Shown here: piece by piece, positions 9,635 to 18,433 of the stretch
Numbering within the stretch: position 1 is the stretch's first letter
Layout of the letters: each line of letters begins with the position of its first letter
Notes under the pieces: generated by a model
The model's input: only the letters and a program-made list of their open reading frames with translations
Database searches by the model: none
What the model was told of the DNA's origin: nothing
Translations under genes and position numbers: made by a program
Source: Eubacterium multiforme
GTDB lineage: Bacteria > Bacillota > Clostridia > Clostridiales > Clostridiaceae
Assembly: GCF_030813415.1 (NCBI RefSeq)
Contig: NZ_JAUSUF010000001.1
Coordinates: 124,001-188,000, forward strand
Direction: 5' to 3'
Length of the DNA: 64,000 bases

Positions 9635-9644
9635 TGTCAACTTA

Positions 9645-10067
9645 TTAACAAATATTTTTTATCATTTTTTCTAAAACTTTTTTAAAATTATCCAATTCTT
9701 CAGAGGAAATTTCTTTTGTAGCATCATCTTGAAACTCTTGTCCTAACGGTAATACTTTCTCTCTAAGCTCTTTTCCTTTATGGGTTAAAAATATACTTGT
9801 AACTCTTCTATCATTAGCCTGCTTCTTTCTTATAACTAAATCTTCTTTTTCCATACGGTCAATTAATCTAACCATTGACGATTCTTTTACATTCATAAGA
9901 TCAGAAAGTTCCTTTTGAAAAATTCCATCTGATTTTCCTATATAAAATAAGGCTATCCACTGGACTCTTGTCATACCGTATTCTTGCACTCTTTTATTAA
10001 ATTCATCTGCCAACTTTTTTGCTCCCTTATTCGTTATAAAACCAATGCAATCATCTATATTAAACAT
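9645..10067 (-). CDS. MarR-family transcriptional regulator
   Basis: Winged-helix MarR repressor, 140 aa. The recognition-helix and wing region reads QKELSDLMNVKESSMVRLIDRMEKEDLVIRK-, then the conserved wing NDRRVTSIFLTHKGKEL, with DRR at about residues 82-84. Only two cysteines are present, C7 close to the N terminus and C140 at the end; C7 is placed where OhrR-type proteins carry a peroxide-sensing cysteine, which makes thiol sensing possible but unproven. A motif similar to the operator array lies upstream of its own start (ACTTGTCACAATATTAAC at 10088-10105), which suggests autoregulation. Confidence 0.9.
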   Translation of the reverse strand: MFNIDDCIGFITNKGAKKLADEFNKRVQEYGMTRVQWIALFYIGKSDGIFQKELSDLMNVKESSMVRLIDRMEKEDLVIRKKQANDRRVTSIFLTHKGKELREKVLPLGQEFQDDATKEISSEELDNFKKVLEKMIKNIC

Positions 10068-10149
10068 AGCCTCATCTCCTTTTCTATACTTGTCACAATA
10101 TTAACTATTATATTGCTAAAATTAATTAAATTCAACTTATTTATAACTT

Positions 10150-10184
10150 ATAATTGGGAATAAATCAAATTTATTCCCAATTAT
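10150..10184 (-). terminator. Terminator of the dehydratase/activase operon
   Basis: ATAATTGGGAATAAAT and its exact complement ATTTATTCCCAATTAT form a 16-bp stem with a CAA loop just past the stop at 10203. Confidence 0.85.
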
Positions 10185-10202
10185 AATATACTAAATTTTA
10201 AT

Positions 10203-11864
10203 CTAGTTTTCCAATATTTTTTCAATTCCTATAATAGCAGCTCCAAGGGCTCCACATATTTGTGGCTCCTTTGCTATAAATATTTTGCTATTTAATCTTT
10301 CCTCTAAAGCTTTTATAACACCTTTATTTTTTGCAACTCCACCTGTCATCATATACTTTTCCCTTCTTGAAACTCTCTCTACAAGACCAACTGTTTTTGT
10401 TGCTATTGATTTATTTATTCCATGAATTATATCTTTTCTTTCTTTATTATCTGCAATTAAAGAAACAACTTCTGATTCTGCAAAAACTGAACATACACTT
10501 GTTATTGTTAAATCTTCTTTATAAGAAAGTCCTTCCTCTGACATTTGTTCTAAATCAATTTCTAATGTTTTAGCTATCATTTCTAAAAATCTTCCAGTTC
10601 CTGCTGCACATTTATCATTCATAACAAAACTTTTTACATTTCCATTTTCATCTATTCCTATTGCTTTGCTATCTTGACCACCTATATCTATTATAGTTCT
10701 AACTTCAGAATTCAAAAAATGGGCTCCCTTTCCATGACAAGTTATTTCTGTTATATTTTCATCTACAAAAGGAATATTATATCTACCATACCCTGTACCA
10801 ACTATAAAAGAAATATCTTCTTTTTTAAGATTTGCTTCTTCTAATGCTAAATCAAAAGCTTTAACTGCTGAATTCATACTTTTAGCACCAGTTTTTACTA
10901 TTATACTACTTAATATATTTTTATCTTTATCTAATATAACAGCATTTGTAGATGTTGAACCACTATCTATTCCCATAACATATATTTTATCTTTATTTTT
11001 TATATCTTTCATTTTTATGTTTCCTCCACCTAATTGCTCATTAAAGGCTTCTATACGTGTTTTTATTTGCCCATTACTTTGATTTGTAAGGTCTGTTTCT
11101 ATTTTTAGTATAGGTAAATTGCCTCTTTGAAGACTCATATATTCATAAGAATAATGATCACAAAACTTAATTGTATTATAAATAATTCCTTTTAAATTAG
11201 GATCTTCTAATAAAGCCCTTCTATTTGTAACATCTTCCATTCTCATACAAGGAGTATAATTTAATATTTCACTTGCATACCAACTTATTGCTTCATCTTT
11301 ATTGTTAAAATTTTCTATATTAGTTAAGTAATGATTTCTTGAGCAAGTATTATTTACTAATGGATAGCTTAAAGAATCTTCTATCTTTTGAATTAAATCC
11401 TTTGAAGCTCTTGCCCCTAGTATAGAAACATATTTATTTTCAGGTAAATTATTTGAATCTAAATATTTATATAAACTTTTATTGAATTTATCTAAATCAA
11501 ACTTTTTTAATGAAAATTTTTCATATTCATCTATAAATTTTAGTATTTCATTTTTTAAAATTTCTTTTGCACAGCAATTATTTTTTCTAGGTAAATCCAT
11601 CATATATACAAATTTTATTGAAGGTATTTTTTCTAAAGTATCTTTAAGTCTTCTTATTGAATCACAACAATTTACTAAAAAAATCTTATCTATTTTCTTT
11701 TTAACTACAATATCTAATAAGACTTTGCTATAGGAACACATATTAGGATGAAGTAAAATTTCTGAATCTTTAAACCCATCAATTTCACTTTCTATAATTA
11801 TTCCCTCTTCTGAAAATCCATCAAACACTGCAAATGGACTATATTTGCAAATACAAGCTATCAA
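10203..11864 (-). CDS. 2-hydroxyacyl-CoA dehydratase-like / acyl-CoA dehydratase activase fusion
   Basis: Two-domain protein, 553 aa. Residues 1 to about 275 match the 2-hydroxyglutaryl-CoA dehydratase D-component family (TPCMRMEDVTNRRALL, IKFCDHYSYEY, TRIEAFNEQL). Residues about 285-553 are a BadF/HgdC-type ATP-driven activator: GIDSGSTSTNAV, IDIGGQDSKAI and the cluster cysteine in NDKCAAGTGRFLEM. The activator hydrolyses ATP to push a low-potential electron into a partner iron-sulfur protein. I place the start at TTG 11864, one base past the upstream stop and nine bases after a GGGGG ribosome site; in-frame starts up to 11894 lack such a site. Substrate unknown; the partner is presumably the 11866-13143 product. 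Confidence 0.85.
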   Translation of the reverse strand: MIACICKYSPFAVFDGFSEEGIIIESEIDGFKDSEILLHPNMCSYSKVLLDIVVKKKIDKIFLVNCCDSIRRLKDTLEKIPSIKFVYMMDLPRKNNCCAKEILKNEILKFIDEYEKFSLKKFDLDKFNKSLYKYLDSNNLPENKYVSILGARASKDLIQKIEDSLSYPLVNNTCSRNHYLTNIENFNNKDEAISWYASEILNYTPCMRMEDVTNRRALLEDPNLKGIIYNTIKFCDHYSYEYMSLQRGNLPILKIETDLTNQSNGQIKTRIEAFNEQLGGGNIKMKDIKNKDKIYVMGIDSGSTSTNAVILDKDKNILSSIIVKTGAKSMNSAVKAFDLALEEANLKKEDISFIVGTGYGRYNIPFVDENITEITCHGKGAHFLNSEVRTIIDIGGQDSKAIGIDENGNVKSFVMNDKCAAGTGRFLEMIAKTLEIDLEQMSEEGLSYKEDLTITSVCSVFAESEVVSLIADNKERKDIIHGINKSIATKTVGLVERVSRREKYMMTGGVAKNKGVIKALEERLNSKIFIAKEPQICGALGAAIIGIEKILEN

Positions 11865-11865
11865 T

Positions 11866-13143
11866 TTATTTATCCCCCTTATTGTCATTATCAATCATTT
11901 CAAAAAAGGCTTCTAGCCTTGTTTTATTTTGTCCCTCTTGACTATTTCTTCTATCAACTGCATCTCCATCTAAATTAAGAACTGGAATATTATTTTCTTT
12001 AAGAAGTTCCTTCAATATTAAAGCTCCTCCACTTGATTGTTTACATCCAAAATGGCAAAAGTTAATAACCCCATCTGCATTAAGATTTTTTGAGAGATTT
12101 AGTATATTTTCAGCACGCCTTTCATAAGGTCCATTAAAAGAGTTTAAAATAAGCTTTTTAGCTATTGATTCATAAGGGTTATCTACATCTAACTTATGAA
12201 GATAGTCTCCATTCATATCTGACATTATAAGTTGATATTTTTCATTTTTATTTAAAAATCCTTTTATTGATTCACTATAAAATGGAAGTAAATGAACCCA
12301 TAGAAGCCTTTTTCCACAATTATTTTTAGGAGCATTTTTTACATCTTCTAAAAGTAATTTAAAAAATTCTAAAGTGTCTTTCCTGCCCATTCCCATATGA
12401 GTTGCAAAGACTTTAAACATTTCACAGGTTAATGTATTTGTAAAATATCTATCTTTTAAAATATCTAAATATTTTAAATAATAGTCAATAGATTTATTTT
12501 CATTTTTTATAATTTCTTTTAACTTATTTTCATCTAATTTTTTATGTACATGATCTTCAATAAAAGTTACCATTTCCTTTAATTGTGCCTTCACATATTC
12601 TTCTCCATCTTTTGAATACTCATAAGGAATATCAATTACGAATTTATCTATATTATATATATCTGACAAACACCTAAATGTATTTATATTTCCATCACAA
12701 GCTGTAGATGTTGTAATAGCAAATTTTGGTTTATTTATTATTCCAGTTAATGCACCTCCTATAAAGGTTTTATGATAAGAGCATAAGCTATCTGATATTC
12801 CAAAGCTTTCTGCCTTATCTATTAAAACATCTTCACATTGAGTTCCTGATATATATGAAGAAAATGCTTCTATAAGCTGTGGATTAATATCAAAAGCATG
12901 CAAAAATTCAGTTGGTGTAAATACATTTACAAAGGCTGAATTATCTGGATTATTCATAGGAGCTAACGTAAATTCCATGCAAAGTTTAGATAAATATCTT
13001 AAAGACTTTGGTAATTCTTTATCTCCTATAAATTTCAAATTAAAATATTCAAAATTATACCCTAATTTAAGCATCTTTTTAATTTTTTCTGGATTATCAA
13101 TATTTTTCTTTAAAATATCACTATAAATCTTTATAAAGTCCAT
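11866..13143 (-). CDS. 2-hydroxyacyl-CoA dehydratase D-component-like iron-sulfur protein
   Basis: HgdB/HgdC-family protein, 425 aa, about the length of a single dehydratase subunit. Cysteines likely to hold an Fe-S cluster occur in GTQCEDVL (near residue 98), DSLCSYH (near 118), STACDGN (near 148) and NFCHFGCKQSSGGA (near 370). It is paired with an ATP-driven activator. True dehydratases need two subunits plus CoA-transferase genes, which are absent; the D-type domain on the fusion could be the second subunit. Alternatively it belongs with the double-cubane-cluster reductases related to YjiM/YjiL. First gene of a two-gene operon; AAGGAG site. Confidence 0.82.
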   Translation of the reverse strand: MDFIKIYSDILKKNIDNPEKIKKMLKLGYNFEYFNLKFIGDKELPKSLRYLSKLCMEFTLAPMNNPDNSAFVNVFTPTEFLHAFDINPQLIEAFSSYISGTQCEDVLIDKAESFGISDSLCSYHKTFIGGALTGIINKPKFAITTSTACDGNINTFRCLSDIYNIDKFVIDIPYEYSKDGEEYVKAQLKEMVTFIEDHVHKKLDENKLKEIIKNENKSIDYYLKYLDILKDRYFTNTLTCEMFKVFATHMGMGRKDTLEFFKLLLEDVKNAPKNNCGKRLLWVHLLPFYSESIKGFLNKNEKYQLIMSDMNGDYLHKLDVDNPYESIAKKLILNSFNGPYERRAENILNLSKNLNADGVINFCHFGCKQSSGGALILKELLKENNIPVLNLDGDAVDRRNSQEGQNKTRLEAFFEMIDNDNKGDK

Positions 13144-13162
13144 AATCTCTCCTTAAATTAAA

Positions 13163-13194
13163 AAATTTGTTTATTAGTAAATTATTACTAACAA
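13163..13194. promoter_or_regulatory. Inverted repeat, first copy, dehydratase/transporter intergenic region
   Basis: AAATTTGTTTATTAGTAAAT (13163-13182) begins a palindromic block: TTAGTAA (13174-13180), four bases, TTACTAA (13185-13191), flanked by TTGTT and AACAA. It sits about 20 bases before the dehydratase-like gene. The first 20 bases recur with one change at 13296. Candidate operator; regulator not shown. Confidence 0.5.
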
Positions 13195-13295
13195 TGTTTT
13201 TAATTATACAATAAATCTAAATAATAATTTTTACAATATGTATACATTAAGTTAATAATTTAAAAACTTTTATCCTAATAAATTTTATAGTTATA

Positions 13296-13325
13296 AAATT
13301 TGTTTATAAGTAAATAAATAAACAA
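13296..13325. promoter_or_regulatory. Inverted repeat, second copy, before the dicarboxylate transporter
   Basis: AAATTTGTTTATAAGTAAAT (13296-13315) repeats the 13163 sequence at 19 of 20 positions. Within it TTGTTTAT (13300-13307) and ATAAACAA (13318-13325) form a perfect 8-bp inverted repeat with ten bases between. It lies about 65 bases before the transporter start. The nearby LysR protein is the natural candidate regulator. Confidence 0.5.
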
Positions 13326-13390
13326 TATTTTATTTATTTTCATTATAGATTTATAATGATTATGTAGACAATATGAAAGGAGCTTAAATT

Positions 13391-14821
13391 ATGGAAAAAA
13401 ATAATACTATTTCTCTGCCCTCAAACAAATATATAAAATTTTCAGTATGTATTGCAATCGGTATCATACTTTGGCTTATTCCACATCCAATTGGAGTATC
13501 AGCTATAGCATGGCATATGCTTGCCATATTTATAGCAACAATAATTGGATTTATCTTAAGACCATTTCCAATCGGTGCTGTTGCAATAATAGGTGTAACT
13601 TTAGCCATAATAACACATACAATTACAATGAAAACTGCCTTTAGTGGTTTTAGTAAAAATATAATTTGGCTTGTAGTTATGGCATTCTTTATATCAAGAG
13701 GGCTTTCAAAAACTGGTTTAGGTTCAAGAATCGCGTATAAATTCATAGAACACTTTGGTAAGAAAACTTTAGGTCTTTGCTATTCAATTGTTTTTTGTGA
13801 TTTGATTTTAGCACCTGCAACTCCTAGTAATACAGCTAGAGCTGGTGGAATTATTTCACCAATTGTTACTTCCCTTGCTAAAAGTTTTGGATCTGACCCT
13901 GAAAATGGAACAGAAAGAAAGATTGGATCTTTCCTTATGTTTTCAGAATTCCATGGAAATATTATAACTTCAGCAATGTTTATGACAGCGATGGCTGCAA
14001 ATCCATTAGCTAAAAGCTTAGCTGCAAGTTTTGGTATACAGATAACTTGGTTTAGTTGGTTTTTAGCCGCTTTAGTTCCAGGTGTTATTTCATTAATAGT
14101 TATACCATTTATAATATATAAATTATTTCCACCAGAAATTAAGAGTACTCCAGATGCTCCAAAGCTTGCAGAAGAATCTCTTAAAAAAATGGGGAAACTT
14201 AAGAATTCTGAAAAGATAATGGCTTTAATTTTTATTCTTGTATTAGTTTTATGGATATTCGGAGGATTCTTACATATAAATACAACTCTTACAGCTTTAA
14301 TTGGATTTTCATTACTTTTAATATTTGATGTGTTAAATTGGGATGATGTTAAATCAGAAAAAGGTGCTTGGGATGTTCTTATTTGGTTCTCCATACTTGT
14401 TATGATGGCAGATCAATTAAATAAGCTTGGACTAATCTCTTACCTTAGGGATATAGTTAAAGCACATTTAACAGGTTTTCCATGGCCTGTAATACTAATA
14501 GCTTTACTTGTAGTATTTTTCTACAGTCATTATCTATTTGCAAGTGCTACTGCCCATGTAAGTGCTATGTATTCAGCATTTCTTGGTATAGCTTTAGCTG
14601 AAGGAGTTCCTCCAATGCTTGCAGCTATTTCACTTGCTTTATTTGCAAATCTTTTTGCATCAACAACTCACTATGCAAATGGACCTGCTACCATACTTTA
14701 TAGTTCAGGATATGTACCTCAAAATAAATGGTGGGGCCTAAACTTTATATTAGGAATATTCTATTTTATAATTTGGTTAGGTATTGGTTCATTATGGTGG
14801 AAACTAATTGGAATGTATTAA
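13391..14821 (+). CDS. DASS-family dicarboxylate/anion permease
   Basis: Membrane transporter of the divalent anion:sodium symporter (CitT/SodiT) family, 476 aa with about twelve hydrophobic segments. Family landmarks are APATPSNTARAGGIISPI (near residue 138), a first SNT-type substrate loop, and SATAHVSAMYSAFLGIA with FASTTHYANGPATILY (near residues 390-435), the second. It is 20 bases ahead of the malic/malolactic enzyme with that gene's ribosome site in between, so malate or a related dicarboxylate is the likely substrate. AAAGGAG site before the ATG. Confidence 0.92.
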   Translation: MEKNNTISLPSNKYIKFSVCIAIGIILWLIPHPIGVSAIAWHMLAIFIATIIGFILRPFPIGAVAIIGVTLAIITHTITMKTAFSGFSKNIIWLVVMAFFISRGLSKTGLGSRIAYKFIEHFGKKTLGLCYSIVFCDLILAPATPSNTARAGGIISPIVTSLAKSFGSDPENGTERKIGSFLMFSEFHGNIITSAMFMTAMAANPLAKSLAASFGIQITWFSWFLAALVPGVISLIVIPFIIYKLFPPEIKSTPDAPKLAEESLKKMGKLKNSEKIMALIFILVLVLWIFGGFLHINTTLTALIGFSLLLIFDVLNWDDVKSEKGAWDVLIWFSILVMMADQLNKLGLISYLRDIVKAHLTGFPWPVILIALLVVFFYSHYLFASATAHVSAMYSAFLGIALAEGVPPMLAAISLALFANLFASTTHYANGPATILYSSGYVPQNKWWGLNFILGIFYFIIWLGIGSLWWKLIGMY

Positions 14822-14843
14822 TTATAAAAGGAGTGTATTATTT

Positions 14844-16472
14844 ATGAGCAATTTAAAAGAACAAGACATTTTAAGAAACCCATTTTTAAATAAGGGAACA
14901 GCATTTACAGAAGAAGAAAGAGAAAAATATAATTTAAATGGTCTTTTACCAAGTGCTGTACAAATGATAGAGGAACAAGAAGTATTAGTTTATGAAAAAA
15001 CAAAAACTTTTGATAATAATTTAGATAAACATTTATTTCTTATGAATCTTTATAATACAAATAGAACATTATTTTACTATACTATTGGAAGACATATAAC
15101 AGAATTCCTTCCAATAATATATACACCAACTATAGGAGATGCAGTAATAAATTATTCAAAAACTTTTGATACACCTAAAGATGCAGTATTTTTATCTGTA
15201 GACCATCCTGAACTTATTGAATCTTCAATAAAATCTGCTCTAAAAGATCTTGAAGAAATAAAATTAATAGTTGTTACAGATGGTGAAGGTGTTCTTGGTA
15301 TTGGTGACTGGGGTGTTCAAGGAGTTGATATTTCAATTGGTAAACTTGCAGTTTATACTGTAGCTGCTGGAGTTAATCCAAAAAGCGTATTACCTATAGT
15401 TATAGATGCTGGTACTAATAATGAAAAACTTCTAAATGATCCTTTCTATTTAGGCAATAAACATAAAAGAATTACAGGAGAAAAATATTATGACTTCATA
15501 GATAAATTTGTTAATATATCACTAAAACTTTTCCCTGAAGTTCTTATTCACTGGGAAGATTTTGGACGTTCTAACGCTAGAACTATACTAGAAAAGTACA
15601 GAGATAAAATCTGTACATTTAATGATGATATTCAAGGAACTGGAGTTATGATGGTTTCTGCTTTAAATGCTGTAGCTAAAGTTACAGGAATTCCAGTAAA
15701 AGATCATAAAATTTTAGTATTTGGTGGTGGTACTGCAGGTGTTGGGGTATCTGATCAAATATTATTTGAAAAGATGATAAGTGGATTAACTGAAGAAGAA
15801 GCTAAAAAGGACTTCTATTTAGTAGATAGACAAGGACTTCTTACTAAGGATATGAAGGATCTTACAGAAGGACAAAAAAGATATGCAAGAGAAATAGGAG
15901 AAATAAAAAAACCTTTAACTGATCTTGAAGAAATAGTTAGAGAAGTTAAACCAACTGTTATAATAGGTACTTCTGGTGTACCTGGTGCCTTTACAGAAGG
16001 AGTTGTTAAAGCAATGTCTGAAATTAATGAAAGACCTGCTATTATGCCTATTTCAAATCCAACTAAACTTTGCGAAGCAAAAGCTTCAGATATTATAACA
16101 TGGAGTAAAGGTAAAGCTTTAGTTGTAACTGGAAGCCCTTCTGCTCCAGTTGTATATAACGGAGTTACTTATACAATAGGTCAAGCTAATAATGCTTTGC
16201 TTTATCCTGGACTTGGTCTTGGAATAATTGTTGCAAAATCAAAAACTGTTACAGATGATATGTTATCACAAGCAGCACATGGAATTGCATCACTTCAAGA
16301 TCTTTCAGAACTTGGAGCACCAATTTTACCTCCAGTTGCAAATCTTAAGGAAGCTTCAAAATTAGTAGCTACATCAGTTGTACGTGAAGCTGTTAAAGAA
16401 GGTATAAATAGAGCAGAAATTAACGATCCAGAAGAAGCAGTAATTAAAGAAATTTGGGAAGCAAAATACTAA
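14844..16472 (+). CDS. NAD-dependent malic enzyme / malolactic enzyme
   Basis: Decarboxylates L-malate, to pyruvate if a malic enzyme or directly to lactate if malolactic. It is 542 aa from the ATG at 14844, which follows AAAAGGAG; a longer frame beginning in the permease lacks a site. The family segments are GRHITEFLPIIYTPTIGDA (near residue 72), metal/substrate region IHWEDFGRSNARTILEKY then FNDDIQGTG (near 240-270), the nucleotide fold FGGGTAGVG (near 292) and GTSGVPGAFTEG. The transporter-enzyme-LysR arrangement resembles bacterial mle loci, but sequence reading alone does not separate the two activities. Confidence 0.92.
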   Translation: MSNLKEQDILRNPFLNKGTAFTEEEREKYNLNGLLPSAVQMIEEQEVLVYEKTKTFDNNLDKHLFLMNLYNTNRTLFYYTIGRHITEFLPIIYTPTIGDAVINYSKTFDTPKDAVFLSVDHPELIESSIKSALKDLEEIKLIVVTDGEGVLGIGDWGVQGVDISIGKLAVYTVAAGVNPKSVLPIVIDAGTNNEKLLNDPFYLGNKHKRITGEKYYDFIDKFVNISLKLFPEVLIHWEDFGRSNARTILEKYRDKICTFNDDIQGTGVMMVSALNAVAKVTGIPVKDHKILVFGGGTAGVGVSDQILFEKMISGLTEEEAKKDFYLVDRQGLLTKDMKDLTEGQKRYAREIGEIKKPLTDLEEIVREVKPTVIIGTSGVPGAFTEGVVKAMSEINERPAIMPISNPTKLCEAKASDIITWSKGKALVVTGSPSAPVVYNGVTYTIGQANNALLYPGLGLGIIVAKSKTVTDDMLSQAAHGIASLQDLSELGAPILPPVANLKEASKLVATSVVREAVKEGINRAEINDPEEAVIKEIWEAKY

Positions 16473-16491
16473 TTTTTAAATAAATCTTATT

Positions 16492-16540
16492 AAAGGAGAT
16501 AAGTAATATGAAAATTTTCATATTACTTATCTCCTTTTAA
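16492..16540 (+). terminator. Loopless 23-bp palindromic terminator after the malic/malolactic gene
   Basis: A perfect inverted repeat with arms 16492-16514 and 16515-16537 and no spacer, ending in TTTT. The left arm starts AAAGGAGATAAGTAATATG, which also reads as a ribosome site plus ATG opening a ten-codon frame to TAA at 16540. Termination is the simplest role. Confidence 0.75.
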
Positions 16541-16681
16541 TTTTCTATCTTTTAGAATAATATTTATTTTAAAATTTATCTAATAAAGTCAACTTTCATT
16601 TAAGCTATAGCCCAAATTTTACTTTTTGTTCATTATTTTATAACTATAATAGTGTATCCTAATATGAAAGGAGTTGTATGT

Positions 16682-17557
16682 ATGAATATAAGAGATTTAG
16701 AATATTTTAATCATTTATGTAAAACAAAAAGTTTTACAAGGGCTGCAAAGGAACTTTACGTATCACAACCATCTATTACCATGTCTCTTCGTAGACTTGA
16801 AAAAGAATTAAATTCAAAGCTTATAATAAGAGATCACTCAAAAAAACTTTTTACTCTTACAGAAGCTGGAATTGTATTTGAAAAACGTGTTAAAAATATT
16901 TTATATCAAATGAATGAAGCAAAACTTGAAATAGCTAAAATACATAATGATAAAATAAAGCTTGGAATTCCACCTATTATAGGTGCCTATTTTTTTCCTT
17001 TATTTATTGATGATTTAGTTAAATATGATTTTGTAAAATATATTGAATTTGTAGAAACTGGTTCCCTTGCAATGAAAAATCTTTTAAATTCAGGTAAAGT
17101 TGACATATCATTTATAGGTTCCCTTACTCCTCTTAATGATAATAATATAGATTCAACTATTTTAAAGAAAGATTCCTTTATGCTATGTGTAAGTGAAAAT
17201 CATCCTTTATCTAAAAATTTAGTGGTGGATTTTAAATCACTTAGTAATGAACAATTTATAGTCTTAGGAAACTCTTATATACATGGTAAAGTTCTTAATG
17301 ATCTTTTAAAAAAGAATAATATAATTCCTAAAAATATATATCATACTGAAGAAATACAAACAGCAAAATCTTTAATTGCCTCAGGTCTTGGCATTGGAAT
17401 TATGATTAATATGGCTGTAAAAAAAATGCCTGGAATAAAAGTAATTCCTCTTAAAGAACCTGTGCCATTTTATATATCTTTAGCATTAAAAAAAGATCAT
17501 TACATGACAAAAAAAGAAAAAGAAATTCGTGATTTAATTATAAGAAAAAAGATATAA
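16682..17557 (+). CDS. LysR-family transcriptional regulator (MleR-like)
   Basis: 291-aa LysR protein. The start at 16682 gives the canonical MNIRDLEYFNHLCKTKSFTRAAKELYVSQ N terminus and has AAAGGAG seven to ten bases before it; the longer frame is not needed. The helix-turn-helix covers residues about 18-37 (FTRAAKELYVSQPSITMSLRRLE); the effector-binding domain covers residues about 90-290. It follows the permease and malic/malolactic enzyme in the same direction, so malate-responsive control of those genes is likely. Its last 20 bases overlap the end of the convergent 17538 gene. Confidence 0.92.
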   Translation: MNIRDLEYFNHLCKTKSFTRAAKELYVSQPSITMSLRRLEKELNSKLIIRDHSKKLFTLTEAGIVFEKRVKNILYQMNEAKLEIAKIHNDKIKLGIPPIIGAYFFPLFIDDLVKYDFVKYIEFVETGSLAMKNLLNSGKVDISFIGSLTPLNDNNIDSTILKKDSFMLCVSENHPLSKNLVVDFKSLSNEQFIVLGNSYIHGKVLNDLLKKNNIIPKNIYHTEEIQTAKSLIASGLGIGIMINMAVKKMPGIKVIPLKEPVPFYISLALKKDHYMTKKEKEIRDLIIRKKI

Positions 17558-18353
17558 TCTTTGCTATAAAAAATGTTATAAGTGAAAATAATAATCCAAC
17601 AGATAAAAAGGATATAATTATAATATTAAAAATTAAAACTATAGTTACTGCCTTATTAAAGGAAACTTTAAATATAAAAAAGAAAATTCCAATTATAAGG
17701 CTAACTAAAAATATAAAACCTATTCCATCTAAAGAATTTTTTAAATCTGCTTTACTTAATGACATATGAGAACTTACTGAAATGGCTATAATCATAAATA
17801 TCCAAAAGCCTAATGTTTTAATGTTTGATAACGTAAATAAAGACCCTAGAATATTTTTAAATTCTAAAATAATATAATTTAAAAAGTCTAAAATACTAAA
17901 ATCTTTACTAAGGCTCAAATAGTTATTAAAATGAATAGTTTTCATAAATTCATTAAAACTATCTTTCATTAAAAACTTATAAGCAATAATTAAAATAAAA
18001 GTTCCAATTAAAACTGGTGCAACTCCTATAAAGAAATTCCCTATTCTTTGATAAATACTTTTTAAATTATAAGAATGTCTAACATATCCAAGTTCTCCAC
18101 TATTGTCTATATTTAAGGAAAACCATTTAACATCTATAACCTTGTGTAAAAATAACTTACACATAATAAAATGACTAAATTCATGAACTGTAGTTCCTAT
18201 AATACCTGTAAAAATTATTCCGCCTTTCCCAAGGCTTCTATATATTAAACTATTACTCTTCCCCTCAATATGTCCTATTAATAATCCAAAAACTATTAAA
18301 GAAGCAATTGTTCCTACTGTAAATAATATACTTAGTTTAAATATTTCAATCAT
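17538..18353 (-). CDS. Membrane protein with HExxH zinc-protease-like motif
   Basis: 271 aa, about seven hydrophobic segments. TTVHEFSHFIMCKLF places a HExxH motif (H57, E58, H61) inside or next to the second membrane helix, as in M50-type intramembrane zinc proteases. No clear second metal-ligand motif (NPDG) is visible; a short DFLNYIIL segment near residue 158 is the only candidate. Family membership is therefore tentative and substrate unknown. Strong GGAGGA ribosome site. It is the last of three consecutive minus-strand membrane genes. Confidence 0.65.
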   Translation of the reverse strand: MIEIFKLSILFTVGTIASLIVFGLLIGHIEGKSNSLIYRSLGKGGIIFTGIIGTTVHEFSHFIMCKLFLHKVIDVKWFSLNIDNSGELGYVRHSYNLKSIYQRIGNFFIGVAPVLIGTFILIIAYKFLMKDSFNEFMKTIHFNNYLSLSKDFSILDFLNYIILEFKNILGSLFTLSNIKTLGFWIFMIIAISVSSHMSLSKADLKNSLDGIGFIFLVSLIIGIFFFIFKVSFNKAVTIVLIFNIIIISFLSVGLLFSLITFFIAKIISFFL

Positions 18354-18433
18354 GTTTTAATTCCTCCTCTTTAAACTAACTATCATTATAACCTATTATA
18401 AGAACAAAACTTTCTTTTATTGTTTCTAAAATA

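Noticed and set aside
9634-9651. TTGTCAACTTATTAACAA resembling a BirA operator near marR
   Set aside because: Only five bases separate the half-sites and the second half is incomplete, unlike the bioY site; it lies at the end of the marR reading frame.
13384-14394. Long minus-strand open frames inside the dicarboxylate transporter gene
   Set aside because: They lack ribosome sites and family resemblance; they are mirror frames of a well-identified membrane protein.
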